Origin: Kutzneria kofuensis
GTDB taxonomy: Bacteria > Actinomycetota > Actinomycetes > Mycobacteriales > Pseudonocardiaceae
Assembly (NCBI RefSeq): GCF_014203355.1
Contig: NZ_JACHIR010000001.1
Coordinates: forward strand, 2,792,038 to 2,856,037
Length of the DNA: 64,000 nucleotides
Reading direction: 5' to 3'
Positions 1-8,370 of this stretch are shown piece after piece. The notes below the pieces were generated by a model. The model saw only the letters and a list, made by a program, of their open reading frames with translations, made no database searches and was not told the origin of the DNA. Made by a program: the position numbers and the translations under genes. Positions within the stretch are counted from its first letter, which is position 1. Each line of letters starts with the position of its first letter.

Positions 1-822
1 GAAATCGTCGTTGCTGAGGAACCGAACGGTCACGTTCTTGAACGCCAACGGCCAGAACGGAACCGACGGCCCCGGCTCGCGGGTGGCGTACGTGGCGATG
101 ACGGCGTGGTAGGCGGCCAACTCCACGTAGGTGGCGATGGCGCTGTCGAAGGCCAGGTCGGCGATGCGGTCCACGCCGTGCCCGTCGGTGAGGTCCTGGA
201 TCTCGGCGATGAGGTCGCCGGTAGCTTGATCACCGCGTACGACGTGGTGGGCGCCGGCCGCGAGGGCGGTGTCCACGTCGGCGGGATTGCGCACCAGGCC
301 GATGACGGTCGCGCCGGCGCGCCGGGCGACGGCGACGCAGGCCCGGCCGACGGCTCCGACCGGCCCGGCCACCAGCACGCGCAGACCGTCGACCGGCCCG
401 TCGGCCATGATCGCGCGGTGGCCGGTGATGCCCGGGATGCCGAGCACCGCCCCCTGCTCGAACGGCACCTTCGCGGGCAACGGCACCGCGTGGCCGGCCG
501 GAACCGTCACGTACTCGGCCGCGGTCCCGAAAGGACGGTAGGACTGGGCCAGGTACACCCACACCCGCTCGCCGATCCGGTCGGCCGGCACACCGGGGCC
601 GACGGCGTCGATGACGCCGGCGCCGTCGCCGTGCGGCACCACGCGCGGGAACGCCATGGTGGAGCCCCACCAGCCCTGGCGCTTGCCCAGGTCTCCGACA
701 TGGATCCCGGACACGGCCACGCGGACGCGAACCTCGCCCTCGGCGGGTTCCGGCGTCGGCAGTTCACCGACCCGAAGCACCTCGTGCGCCGGCCCCTGCC
801 GGTCGCACCACGCCGCGCGCAT
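1..822 (-). CDS. NAD(P)H:quinone oxidoreductase, MDR family (3' end outside window)
   Basis: The 274 codons in the window read as the N-terminal three quarters of a medium-chain dehydrogenase/reductase of the quinone reductase type; the C-terminus runs off the left edge. The N-terminal GroES-like fold opens MRAAWCDRQG and carries the typical segment VWVYLAQSYRPFGTAAEYV. A Rossmann glycine motif (VLVAGPVGAVGRA) follows near residue 140. I see no GHE zinc motif, so the zinc-independent quinone reductase branch is more likely than alcohol dehydrogenase. Expected activity is NADPH-dependent reduction of quinones or enones. The start ATG shares one base with the stop of the upstream flavoprotein reductase (TGATG), so the two are translationally coupled, which fits a joint role in handling electrophiles or oxidants. 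Confidence 0.85.
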   Translation of the reverse strand, partial: MRAAWCDRQGPAHEVLRVGELPTPEPAEGEVRVRVAVSGIHVGDLGKRQGWWGSTMAFPRVVPHGDGAGVIDAVGPGVPADRIGERVWVYLAQSYRPFGTAAEYVTVPAGHAVPLPAKVPFEQGAVLGIPGITGHRAIMADGPVDGLRVLVAGPVGAVGRACVAVARRAGATVIGLVRNPADVDTALAAGAHHVVRGDQATGDLIAEIQDLTDGHGVDRIADLAFDSAIATYVELAAYHAVIATYATREPGPSVPFWPLAFKNVTVRFLSNDDF

Positions 823-2192
823 CACGCCAGCCCGGCCAGGACCTCGGTGAACGCCTCGGTCGACGACGGATGGGTGTAGATGGTGTCGCGCAGTTCGGAG
901 GCGGTGATCCCGTGCCGCATCGCCAGCGCCACCAGGTTGATCAGTTCCTGGGCGTCCGCGCAGAGCAGGGCGGCGCCGAGGATCTGGTCGGTCGCGGCGT
1001 CCACCACGAACTTCATCAGCCCACGGGTCTCGTGGACGATCTTGGGCCGCGGCGACGCGGCCAGCTGCGCGACGAGTTTGCTCGCGACGCGGATCGCGTG
1101 GCCGGCGGTCCTCGCCTGGGTCTCGGTGAGGCCGACGCGGGCCAGCGGCGGGGTCAGGAAGACCGTGTTCGGCACGGCGACCCGGTCGGCGGTGCTGCGG
1201 GTGCCGGCCCCGACGAGCTGGTCGAGCACGATGCGGTGGTCGTCGAGCGAGACGTAGGTGAACTGCGGCCCGCCGTTGACGTCGCCCACGGCGAAGATGT
1301 GCCGCTGGCTCGTGCGCAGGTGGTCGTCGACGGCGACCGCGCCGGTCGCGGTGACCTGAACCCCGGCGGCGTCGAGCCCGAGGTCTGCCGTGGCGGGCTT
1401 GCGGCCCAGCGCGACGAGCACGGCATCGGCATCGATGGTGGTCGAGACGCCGTTCTGCCGGTAGGTGACGGCGGCGTGGCTCCCCAGGTCGGTCACGTCG
1501 GTGACATCGGCCTCGCCGACCAGCGTGATTCCCTGCCCGCGGAGGATGTCCGCCGCGACGGTCGCGACGTCGCGGTCCTCGCGGTGCAGGATGTGCGGCG
1601 CGTGGTCGAGCACCGTGACCTCCGCCCCGAACCGGGCGTACATGGCGGCGAACTCGACACCCACGTAGCCGCCGCCCACGACCACCAGCCGCCGGGGCAG
1701 CTCGGGGGTGGCGATGAGTTCGGTGCTGGTGACCACCCGGCCGCCGATGGCGAAGCCGCCGGTGACGGGCTCGGCGCCGGTGTTGATCACGATCGTGTCG
1801 GCCCGGACCGTCAGGCGGTCGGCGCCCGCGGTCACCTCGACCGTGTGCGGGTCGGCGAAGCGGGCGCGACCGGTGATCACCGTGACGGTGTCGAGGGTGT
1901 CGAGCATGCGGAAGTTGTTGCCGCGCATCAGGCCCGTCAGGTCGCTCGTGTTCTTGACGGCATGTCGGTACCAGTCCTCGGCGTCGTCCTGCGGACGGCG
2001 CAGGTCCGCCTCGTGCACCAGCGCCTTGGTCGGCACGCACCCGATGTTGATGCAGGTGCCGCCGTACATCTGCTCGGACCGCTCGACCATCGCGACCTGG
2101 AAACCGCGCTTGCCCATGGCCGCGGCGAGGGTCTTGCCGCCCTTGCCGAAGCCGACCACGAGGAGGTCGACCCTCATCTGCGACGCCGTCAT
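822..2192 (-). CDS. RclA-like FAD-dependent pyridine nucleotide-disulfide oxidoreductase
   Basis: A 456-aa flavoprotein with an N-terminal FAD site (LLVVGFGKGGKT), the redox disulfide in GGTCINIGCVPTK, an NAD(P) Rossmann motif (VVVGGGYVGVEFA), the second FAD motif (IFAVGDVNGG) and a C-terminal dimerisation domain ending in THPSSTEAF. The order and wording of these motifs follow E. coli RclA, which reduces hypothiocyanous acid or Cu(II) and protects against reactive chlorine, more closely than mercuric reductase; there is no MerA-type C-terminal Cys pair. I chose the ATG at 2192 because GGGAGGG lies five bases before it; a start at 2225 is also open. The gene overlaps the quinone reductase by one base. 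The true substrate is inferred from family only. Confidence 0.85.
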   Translation of the reverse strand: MTASQMRVDLLVVGFGKGGKTLAAAMGKRGFQVAMVERSEQMYGGTCINIGCVPTKALVHEADLRRPQDDAEDWYRHAVKNTSDLTGLMRGNNFRMLDTLDTVTVITGRARFADPHTVEVTAGADRLTVRADTIVINTGAEPVTGGFAIGGRVVTSTELIATPELPRRLVVVGGGYVGVEFAAMYARFGAEVTVLDHAPHILHREDRDVATVAADILRGQGITLVGEADVTDVTDLGSHAAVTYRQNGVSTTIDADAVLVALGRKPATADLGLDAAGVQVTATGAVAVDDHLRTSQRHIFAVGDVNGGPQFTYVSLDDHRIVLDQLVGAGTRSTADRVAVPNTVFLTPPLARVGLTETQARTAGHAIRVASKLVAQLAASPRPKIVHETRGLMKFVVDAATDQILGAALLCADAQELINLVALAMRHGITASELRDTIYTHPSSTEAFTEVLAGLA

Positions 2193-2228
2193 CCGTTGCC
2201 CTCCCTGCTGTGTCGTCGACAACATCGA

Positions 2229-2253
2229 TAGTCACCAACAATGATGGTCACTA
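2229..2253. promoter_or_regulatory. candidate operator between rclA-like gene and AraC gene
   Basis: Inverted arms TAGTCACCA (2229-2237) and TGGTCACTA (2245-2253) match at 8 of 9 positions around a 7-base spacer. GTCAC also recurs in direct orientation at 16-base spacing (2231 and 2247), a layout AraC-type proteins can use. It sits upstream of the reductase and of the divergent regulator. Function is inferred from position and symmetry. Confidence 0.5.
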
Positions 2254-2315
2254 TATTTGACTAAGTCCACTGCCGGAGCACCCGGCGACCGGTCGTCGGA
2301 GGAGGAGGTCGGACC

Positions 2316-3500
2316 GTGCGCACGACGCGATTCGGCGTCTCGATGACGCCGACCACGGACGTGGTGGCGACCCGCGAGCCGGCCGTGGCGGCCGAGGAGA
2401 GCGGGCTCGCCCACGCGGCACGCCGAGCACCGTATGCCGGCGACGCGAGAACCGGGAGGGCGACGGCGGCCATCCGACGGGCTTCAGCGGCCATTCCACC
2501 CAGCATCCTGCGCACCCTCACCGCTTTCACCGCGCGGTCCGGCGTGGACCTGCGGCCGGCGCTGGCCGCCGTCGGCCTGCACGAGGACGTGATGGCCAGC
2601 ACCTCGCTGCGCGTCTCCTACCGGCAGAGTTGCGCCGTGATCCGGCGCGCGCTGGAGCTGACCGGGGACGCCCGGCTCGGCCTGCGGGTCGGTGTGGCCG
2701 AGCAGATGACGACCTGGGGGCTCGCCGGGTTCGCCGGAATGGCCGCGGAGACGTTGCGGCACGCCATCGAGACCGGCGTGCGCTACCAGCGGTCGATCGG
2801 GTGGATGGTGGTCTGGTCGGCCGGCGAGGAACGCGACGGCTACGTGGCGCGCGCCGAACTCCCCGACCCGTCGGTGGATCCGGAAGTGGCGGCGTTCCTG
2901 CACGAGAAGGCGTTCGCCACCGCCGTGAACCAGACCAGGCTGGGGTTCTCACCCGAGTTCCGTCCCGTGCGGGTGGAGTTCAGCCATCGGGCCCCGGTCG
3001 ACACCACACCGTACGACCAGGTTTTCGGCTGCCCCGTGGTCTTCGGCGCGCCGGCGAACCGCCTGGTATACTGCCCGACGCTTGTGCACAGCCCGATGCC
3101 CGGCGCGAATCCGGCCACCTTCGCCTCGGCGACCGAGTGCCTGGAGGCCCAGTTGTCGGCCGGGCGGGGCGCGCAGGAGCTGTCGGAGACGCTGGAGATC
3201 TCGATCGCGCAGAGCCTGCCCGAGGTGCCGTCCTTCGCCGAACAGGCGCGTCGGCACGCCCTCAGCGAGCGCACCCTGCGCCGCCGGCTGGCCGTCGACG
3301 GAACGAGCTATGAGGCCATCGTGGACGGTGGACGCCGGGAGCGGGTCGAGCACCTGCTCAGGGACGGAGATCGCACGCTGCGGGACATCGCGCACCAGGC
3401 CGGCTTCGCCGACGAGCGGGGGCTGCGCCGCGCGATCCGCCGGTGGTACGGGATGTCCTCGGCGGAACTGCGTCGGCACCTGGCCGACAACGCCGGCTGA
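2316..3500 (+). CDS. AraC-family transcriptional regulator with arabinose-binding-type domain
   Basis: A 394-aa regulator. The first ~65 residues are poorly conserved; then a ligand domain of the Arabinose_bd type (SILRTLTAFTARSGVDL through roughly residue 245) and a C-terminal AraC double helix-turn-helix (SERTLRRRLAVDGTSYEAI, then TLRDIAHQAGFADERGLRRAIRRWYGMS). The GTG at 2316 is preceded by GGAGGAGG and is preferred; an internal ATG at 2343 is possible. It is divergent from the RclA-like/quinone reductase pair and shares its promoter region, so it probably controls them. In E. coli rclA is also controlled by an AraC-type protein (RclR), but the sensor domain here looks different. Confidence 0.85.
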   Translation: MRTTRFGVSMTPTTDVVATREPAVAAEESGLAHAARRAPYAGDARTGRATAAIRRASAAIPPSILRTLTAFTARSGVDLRPALAAVGLHEDVMASTSLRVSYRQSCAVIRRALELTGDARLGLRVGVAEQMTTWGLAGFAGMAAETLRHAIETGVRYQRSIGWMVVWSAGEERDGYVARAELPDPSVDPEVAAFLHEKAFATAVNQTRLGFSPEFRPVRVEFSHRAPVDTTPYDQVFGCPVVFGAPANRLVYCPTLVHSPMPGANPATFASATECLEAQLSAGRGAQELSETLEISIAQSLPEVPSFAEQARRHALSERTLRRRLAVDGTSYEAIVDGGRRERVEHLLRDGDRTLRDIAHQAGFADERGLRRAIRRWYGMSSAELRRHLADNAG

Positions 3501-3527
3501 AGCCACCTGGCGGCGCTTCAGCCGGCG
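3491..3527. terminator. bidirectional terminator hairpin
   Basis: A perfect 13-bp stem (arms CGCCGGCTGAAGC at 3491-3503 and its complement at 3515-3527) with an 11-base loop. It includes the AraC stop codon and lies between two convergent genes. There is no long T-run, as is common in high-GC actinomycetes. Confidence 0.7.
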
Positions 3528-3554
3528 CGTCCTCGGCTGCCTACTGCCGTTCGG

Positions 3555-4949
3555 TCAGCAGGTGATGGAGCCCTTGCGCAGCGCGTGGCCGCCGTCATTG
3601 CTGTCGTCGGACCAGTAGACGGGCTTCGTACCGCCCACGCACTCCTCGGCCCCGGCGACCGAGAAGCCCTCGTTGTTGTAGTTGGACATGCCGGCGGGCC
3701 GGTTGTAGACGGCGGTGGTGGCGAACGCGCCGGCGGCGTTGATCTTCATCGTGCGGTGCTGGCCGTTGCAGGTGTTGTCGCACACGACCCACAGGCGCGA
3801 CGCCTGCGGCTCCCACTGGAGCTCCATCACGCTGGTCATGCCGCTGCTGATCGACGCGACGCGGGTGAAGGCGCCGGAATCCTGCAACACGTAGCCGTAG
3901 ATCATGCCGGTGCCCTCGACACCGACGAAGAACACGCCGCCGGTGTGGGCGCCGTAGCGGCTCGGGTCGTAAGCGGCGCCCGTCGAGGCGTCCGTGAAGG
4001 CGGCGGCGGTGAGCGTGGCGTCGGGGATCCAGGTGATGCCCTCGAAGCCGAGATTGGCGCCGACCGGCGGCAGGTCGGAGGTGAGGTTCCATTCCCTGGT
4101 GGCGGTCAGCGTGGAACCGGTTCCGGACACGTCGTAGCGCAGCACCGAGGTGCGGCTGGTGCCGGAGGCGTCGCCGTTGCGCTCGCTGGCGACGAACACG
4201 CCGCCGGCGGAACCGGATCCGGTGAGGGTCACGCCCTCGTCGTCGGGGGTGCCGGAGCCGCCCGGGTAGCGCAGCGACTTGCCGGACGACCATCCCGTGT
4301 CCGGCGTCCACCCCGAGCCGTTGCGCACCAGGCGCCACAGCTTGCCGGAGTTCTGCGCCGCCCACAGCACTCCGCCCTCCTGGTACAGGCCGCTGACGTC
4401 CTCACCGAAGACGTTCGCCGCGTCCGCGGTCGTCACCGAACTGCCGCCGGGCCAGGCCACCGGCGTCGTGCCCGAGCCGCCGCAGCTGTTCGGCGCGCCG
4501 AGCGTCACCGCCGCCGTGCCGAAGGAACCCGTGCCGTCCGGGCAGCGTGACCAGGACGGATCGGACGGCTTGCTCCAGCTGAAGCTGTCCACCAGCGTGC
4601 TGCCGTCGGGCCGGTAGAGGCGGGCCTTGTCGTTGTCCCCCAGGCCGAACGCGTTGTGCACGTCGAACGCTCGGGCCGCCCCAGCGGCCAGGGTGGTCCC
4701 CGAGGCGATCTTGTACTTCGAGCTGTCCTTGTCGTCCTTGAGGATCCACCCCGAGATGTCCACCGCCGCGGCGCCGGTGTTGTACAGCTCGATCGAGTCG
4801 TTGACGTTCCCCGTGGTCACGACCTCGTTGACGCGGACCGTCTCCGCCGCCGTGGCGGCGTGGGCAGGAGCACCGGTCAGGACAGCCGCCACCAGCGCCG
4901 GTCCGGCGATGAGGCATAAGGCACGGCGGCGTTCACGCGATTCGCTCAC
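3555..4949 (-). CDS. secreted lamin-tail-domain protein with propeller-like C-terminal region
   Basis: A 464-aa exported protein. It has an N-terminal signal peptide (Arg-rich start, hydrophobic core, likely cleavage after APAHA near residue 31). A lamin-tail (LTD) domain follows at about 37-155: VRVNEVVTTGN, SIELYNTGAAAVDISGWIL, then RLYRPDGSTLVDSFSW and GAPNSC. The remaining ~300 residues contain repeated beta-strand units (VLWAAQNSGKLWRL, GVFVASERNG, FEGITWIPD, GVFFVGVEGTG, LWVVCDNTCNG) suggestive of a phytase/esterase-like propeller. It probably acts outside the cell on a phosphate ester or surface polymer, but no catalytic set is certain. It is monocistronic and convergent with the AraC gene. 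Confidence 0.75.
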   Translation of the reverse strand: MSESRERRRALCLIAGPALVAAVLTGAPAHAATAAETVRVNEVVTTGNVNDSIELYNTGAAAVDISGWILKDDKDSSKYKIASGTTLAAGAARAFDVHNAFGLGDNDKARLYRPDGSTLVDSFSWSKPSDPSWSRCPDGTGSFGTAAVTLGAPNSCGGSGTTPVAWPGGSSVTTADAANVFGEDVSGLYQEGGVLWAAQNSGKLWRLVRNGSGWTPDTGWSSGKSLRYPGGSGTPDDEGVTLTGSGSAGGVFVASERNGDASGTSRTSVLRYDVSGTGSTLTATREWNLTSDLPPVGANLGFEGITWIPDATLTAAAFTDASTGAAYDPSRYGAHTGGVFFVGVEGTGMIYGYVLQDSGAFTRVASISSGMTSVMELQWEPQASRLWVVCDNTCNGQHRTMKINAAGAFATTAVYNRPAGMSNYNNEGFSVAGAEECVGGTKPVYWSDDSNDGGHALRKGSITC

Positions 4950-5416
4950 GAAACCTCTCCCAGGTTGAGGACAGACGGCGCCTACATGCTTCCGGATTGG
5001 ACCGAATGACCGCTCTCCGCCGAGTGGGTTTTTGTTGAACGACAGCCCAACGTCCGGCGCTCCCGCTTGGAGGGCAACAGCCGGCGGTTTCGTTCTGGCG
5101 CATGACTCGGATTAGGACCGTCCTCGGTGCTGTCACTCTGGTTGCGACCGCCGTCGTGCGGCTGGCCGGCACTGAGCTTCCTCAACGCCGCCAACGGTTC
5201 CCATTTGCGCACCACCACGTGTGCCTCCCGCGCCGGTCCGGCACACCGACACGACCTGGTGGCGGTTCCTGCCTCGACAATGCCGGCCTGGCCCCGTCAG
5301 CGCCTGAAACCACCAATGCGAGTTCGGCGCACATGCGGCCGTCGGCCGTCGTGGTGCTGGACGTACTCGGTGAGGATGGCGTGCAGATGCGCCGCTGGCT
5401 CAGGACCAGCATGCGT
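4950..5416. other. intergenic region without convincing gene
   Basis: I see no reading frame with a plausible start and family resemblance here. It separates the LTD protein (whose promoter should lie around 4960-5050) from the end of the DUF6545 operon. Confidence 0.5.
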
Positions 5417-6532
5417 TCACAGCGCGCGGGAGAGCGCGATGATGGCTTGAGTATCGCCTTCCATGCCCGGTTCCCGGGGTGGGGCGATGACAGTCGTGGT
5501 GGTGGGATCGGTGGCATCGGCGCGGCGCCTGATGGCCGCACGGACCAACTCCGCCTGTTCTGCCGGCGTGTGGGAGGGCAGCACGGAAACGGACATGTAG
5601 GAGCTGAGGCAGACGAGCCCGTCGCGGCACTCGATGACCCGCCGGTAGTAGCGCATGCGCATGCGGCGGACGGTGAACCAGTCACGCCTCGGGCTGCGGT
5701 GCGGAAGCAGGGCGATGGTGGGGAACTCGCGGTACAGGAGCTCCCACAGCGGCCGGAGTTCGTGGTAGCGGCGCTTGGCCTGCGCCCACAGGCGGATCTT
5801 GACGATCGCGGTGCGAGCACCGGGATAGCCGACCCCGAGGAAGAACAGGGCCACGCCCGTCGCGAGCATGGTGGAGGTCCAGGCCGAGGTGGCGGGCAGG
5901 ACGGGATCGCCGATGGTGAGGCGGCCGGCCATGGCGATCACGCGGGGCACATGATTGCCGAGACAGGCGATGGCCAGTCCGACGGCGGCGACCCTGAGTC
6001 CCCTGCGGGTGTGGGCAAGGGCGTGCCGCGCCGCCGTCCACGAGAGGTAGGCGCCGCATGCGGTGGCGTAGGCCATGAACAGGTTGCCCACCAGGTGGAA
6101 GACGAGCACCCCCGGCGGCCCGGACGCCTCGGTGTAGTCCCCGTACTTGGTCCCGGCGCTCGACGGATCGGTGACCGCGAAGGCGACGACCAGGATGGTG
6201 CCGGCCGCGACCGCCAGTGCGAGATCGGCGAGGAAGGGACCGCGGGAGATGCCGAACCGGGCTCCGCTGGTGCGCAGTAGACCCAGCAGCAGCACGAAGA
6301 AGAAGTTGAGCAGGATGAACTCGACCAGCACCGGCGTCTGTTGAGGGAAGTGGGTGCCCGGCAGCGCGACCACCAGTTGGGCGGTGAGCGCGACGAGCAC
6401 GAGCACCGTGCACGTGGTGACGATCTGCAGGCCACGGTCGCGCGGGACCCTGGCCAACTGCGATCCTTTCCACACCGCTGCGACGGCCGCCGCACACCAC
6501 ATGATCCCCAGTACGACCATCGCTACAGCCAT
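5417..6532 (-). CDS. MAB_1171c/DUF6545-family membrane protein
   Basis: A 371-aa protein with about seven hydrophobic segments in its first ~240 residues (MVVLGIMWCAAAVAAV, VTTCTVLVLVALTAQLVV, ILLNFFFVLLLGLL, LALAVAAGTILVVAFAV and others) and a soluble basic C-terminal domain of ~130 residues (RRYHELRPLWELLYREFP; RRVIECRDGLVCLSSY). This is the layout of the actinobacterial family often labelled putative transporter, DUF6545. Members usually lie next to an ImmA/IrrE-type peptidase and an XRE regulator, as here. It overlaps the peptidase gene by 10 bases and is last in a four-gene operon. Transport has not been shown for the family to my knowledge; a membrane effector or sensor is equally possible. 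Confidence 0.8.
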   Translation of the reverse strand: MAVAMVVLGIMWCAAAVAAVWKGSQLARVPRDRGLQIVTTCTVLVLVALTAQLVVALPGTHFPQQTPVLVEFILLNFFFVLLLGLLRTSGARFGISRGPFLADLALAVAAGTILVVAFAVTDPSSAGTKYGDYTEASGPPGVLVFHLVGNLFMAYATACGAYLSWTAARHALAHTRRGLRVAAVGLAIACLGNHVPRVIAMAGRLTIGDPVLPATSAWTSTMLATGVALFFLGVGYPGARTAIVKIRLWAQAKRRYHELRPLWELLYREFPTIALLPHRSPRRDWFTVRRMRMRYYRRVIECRDGLVCLSSYMSVSVLPSHTPAEQAELVRAAIRRRADATDPTTTTVIAPPREPGMEGDTQAIIALSRAL

Positions 6533-7074
6533 CCCTCATGGGCGTCGAACGCGCCACCGAGCCGTCGGCCGGCGGCGGAGGTTGACCGGCTCCCGGCGCC
6601 GAGCCCGTCAAGCAGGACGGCCCATTCCTTGATGACGGTGGCCACCATCTCCGCCTCGCGTTCGGCGACGGCGCTGTAGCCCTCCCGGCGCAGCGCGCGC
6701 AGCACGACGTCGGTGGGGATGTCGGGAAAGATCTGCTTCCACAGATCGTCGTCGTCCTCGTCGCCGCCGTGGTCGCTGATGATGTGGCCGAGCTCGTGCA
6801 GGATGATGTGCTCCTGGTGCGCCGGGGTGGTGTCGCGCTGGTACAGCACGAAATCCTCGGTGCTCGTGCCGATCCACAGCCCGAAGGCGCCCGGGGTCGG
6901 CAACGGGTAGGGAACGAGCTTGATCGGTCGGCCCCGGTGCTCGGACAGCCGCTCGCACAGCAGGCGCACGTCCAGGGGAGCGCCGATGTTGAGCTGGCGC
7001 AGCAATTGCTTCACCCCACGGCGCAGGTGCGCCTCGCCCCGCCAGTGCCGGCGGCCGGTGTTGTCGGCCCGCAC
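6523..7074 (-). CDS. ImmA/IrrE-type zinc metallopeptidase-like protein
   Basis: A 183-aa protein with the zinc signature HELGHIISDH near residue 95 and a downstream acidic motif (REAEMVATVI) that can supply the third ligand. Proteins of this type cleave or otherwise control a partner XRE repressor; IrrE and ImmA are the known examples. The start is a GTG four bases after the hydrolase stop; the ribosome site is weak, so coupling to upstream translation is likely. The XRE partner is encoded two genes upstream in the same operon. The C-terminus (GAGSRSTSAAGRR) is low complexity. Confidence 0.8.
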   Translation of the reverse strand: MRADNTGRRHWRGEAHLRRGVKQLLRQLNIGAPLDVRLLCERLSEHRGRPIKLVPYPLPTPGAFGLWIGTSTEDFVLYQRDTTPAHQEHIILHELGHIISDHGGDEDDDDLWKQIFPDIPTDVVLRALRREGYSAVAEREAEMVATVIKEWAVLLDGLGAGSRSTSAAGRRLGGAFDAHEGWL

Positions 7075-7078
7075 CCGG

Positions 7079-7897
7079 TCACCGCCGGGCTGCGGCGAGG
7101 CGGCTGATCGCCGCCGCGGTGCTGCGCGGGTGGGTCGCCGGGGCTTCGTGGCCGCCGTCGATGCCCACGAACTCCACGCCGAGGTTCTGGGCGAGTGCGC
7201 GGGCGCAGCGGTACTCCCAGCGTTCGCTGCCGCCGGTTCCGCCGGTCAGGATGACGGGAACCTTCGGGATGACGGGGCGGACACGATCGGCGTCGACACC
7301 GCTGGTGCGCACCGCGGGGAAGTCATGGGCGAAGAACCGGGTCAGCGTGGCGTTGATGTCCCCGCGCGGTCGGCTCGGCGCGGCGCCGGGCTCGAGTTCG
7401 GGCTGCTCGCCCGCGAGGCCGGCCATGTGGCGGATCGCGGCGCGCACGTCGGTGCGGGCGAGTTCGGCGACATGGTCGAGTTCACGTTCGCGGTCCGCCT
7501 CGCGCACCACGTCCGGCAGCGGCGGTTCGTGAGCGATCACCGCGGCCACCAGGTCCGGGTGGTCGACGGCCAACTGGAGGGCGATCACCGCGCCGATGCT
7601 GGCGCCCGCCACGACGGCCGGTTCCGGGGCGACTGCCGACAGCAGCGCCGCCGCGTCGGCGGAGTGAACGCCGATCGTGGTGGCCGCCGCGTCGTCCACG
7701 ACCGAGCGACCCAGGCCGCGTCGGTCGTAGGTGATCACACGCGCGCCGTCGGCGACGAGCTGGTCGACCAGCTGAGCGGTGGCGTTGGCGTCGCCGATTC
7801 CGCCCTGAACCACCAGGACGTTCCAGCCGGTCCCCCGGACCTCGTAGTACAACGAGCCCCCCGCTACGGGTACCGTCCCGGACTGGGAGTCGGTCAT
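7079..7897 (-). CDS. alpha/beta hydrolase
   Basis: A 272-aa cytosolic alpha/beta hydrolase. The nucleophile elbow is VAGASIGAVIAL (Ser near residue 100), with an oxyanion strand LVVQGG and a C-terminal His in GIDGGHEAPA. The acid is probably within PVILTGGTGGSE or just after. The G-A-S-I-G elbow departs from the commoner GHSxG. It starts with an ATGA overlap with the XRE regulator and ends four bases before the peptidase gene. This makes it an insertion in an otherwise standard XRE-ImmA-DUF6545 module. No signal peptide is seen. Substrate unknown. Confidence 0.8.
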   Translation of the reverse strand: MTDSQSGTVPVAGGSLYYEVRGTGWNVLVVQGGIGDANATAQLVDQLVADGARVITYDRRGLGRSVVDDAAATTIGVHSADAAALLSAVAPEPAVVAGASIGAVIALQLAVDHPDLVAAVIAHEPPLPDVVREADRERELDHVAELARTDVRAAIRHMAGLAGEQPELEPGAAPSRPRGDINATLTRFFAHDFPAVRTSGVDADRVRPVIPKVPVILTGGTGGSERWEYRCARALAQNLGVEFVGIDGGHEAPATHPRSTAAAISRLAAARR

Positions 7898-8301
7898 GTG
7901 TCGTCTTCTCCTTGTCGGGCCTGGAAATCCATGAACTCCAGCACGCTACGCAGGCGCTCCGGGGACAGCTCGCTGGCCCGGGTCGCCAGGCGGTGGACCT
8001 GCTGTTCCCCCAGCTTGGCCAACAATTCGTACTGCCGTGTCAGCTCCCGCGCGCGTGGCGAGTCCGCGAAGTACTCCAGGTCTACTTCGAAAAATCGGGC
8101 CAGCTTGACCACCAGAGAGTAACCGGGCTCGCACTGTCCGGCCAGCAGCATGTACACGTACGACCGTGACACGCCCAGCGCGTCGGCCACCCCGGCCTTG
8201 CTGTGCGGCCGACCGTCGGGTTGGCGGACGCTGTCGAACAGCAGTCGCAGCTTCTCGGCGAATGCCGCGGCTCCCGGAGTCGCGCCGTCGGTGTCGGACA
8301 A
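7894..8301 (-). CDS. XRE-family transcriptional regulator
   Basis: A 135-aa DNA-binding protein with an N-terminal HTH (SKAGVADALGVSRSYVYMLLAGQCEPGYSLVVKLARFF) and a short helical C-terminal region ending MDFQARQGEDD. The frame is open to 8370, but I prefer the TTG at 8301: GAGGGAGGGG lies just before it and a good -10 (TATACT, 8327-8332) sits about 25 bases upstream, inside any longer version. It heads the operon with the hydrolase, metallopeptidase and DUF6545 protein and probably represses it, with relief through the ImmA-like peptidase. Confidence 0.75.
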   Translation of the reverse strand: MSDTDGATPGAAAFAEKLRLLFDSVRQPDGRPHSKAGVADALGVSRSYVYMLLAGQCEPGYSLVVKLARFFEVDLEYFADSPRARELTRQYELLAKLGEQQVHRLATRASELSPERLRSVLEFMDFQARQGEDDT

Positions 8302-8326
8302 GTCCGCACTCCCCTCCCTCGTGCCA

Positions 8327-8332
8327 AGTATA
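8327..8332 (-). promoter_or_regulatory. candidate -10 element of XRE operon
   Basis: TATACT on the minus strand, in an AT-richer pocket. No good -35 at standard spacing; a TTGCCG lies 19 bases upstream. Its position supports the internal TTG start of the regulator. Confidence 0.4.
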
Positions 8333-8370
8333 TTGGACAGCAACCTCCTGGCGGCAAGAGTTGTTGACAA

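Noticed and set aside
106-879. Long plus-strand open frame opposite the quinone reductase
   Set aside because: Antisense shadow: low-complexity Gly/Val/Asp-rich translation, no family words, and the minus strand encodes clear MDR and RclA-like proteins.
4982-5218. Small minus-strand gene upstream of the LTD protein
   Set aside because: No ribosome site, no family resemblance, and it would occupy the LTD promoter.
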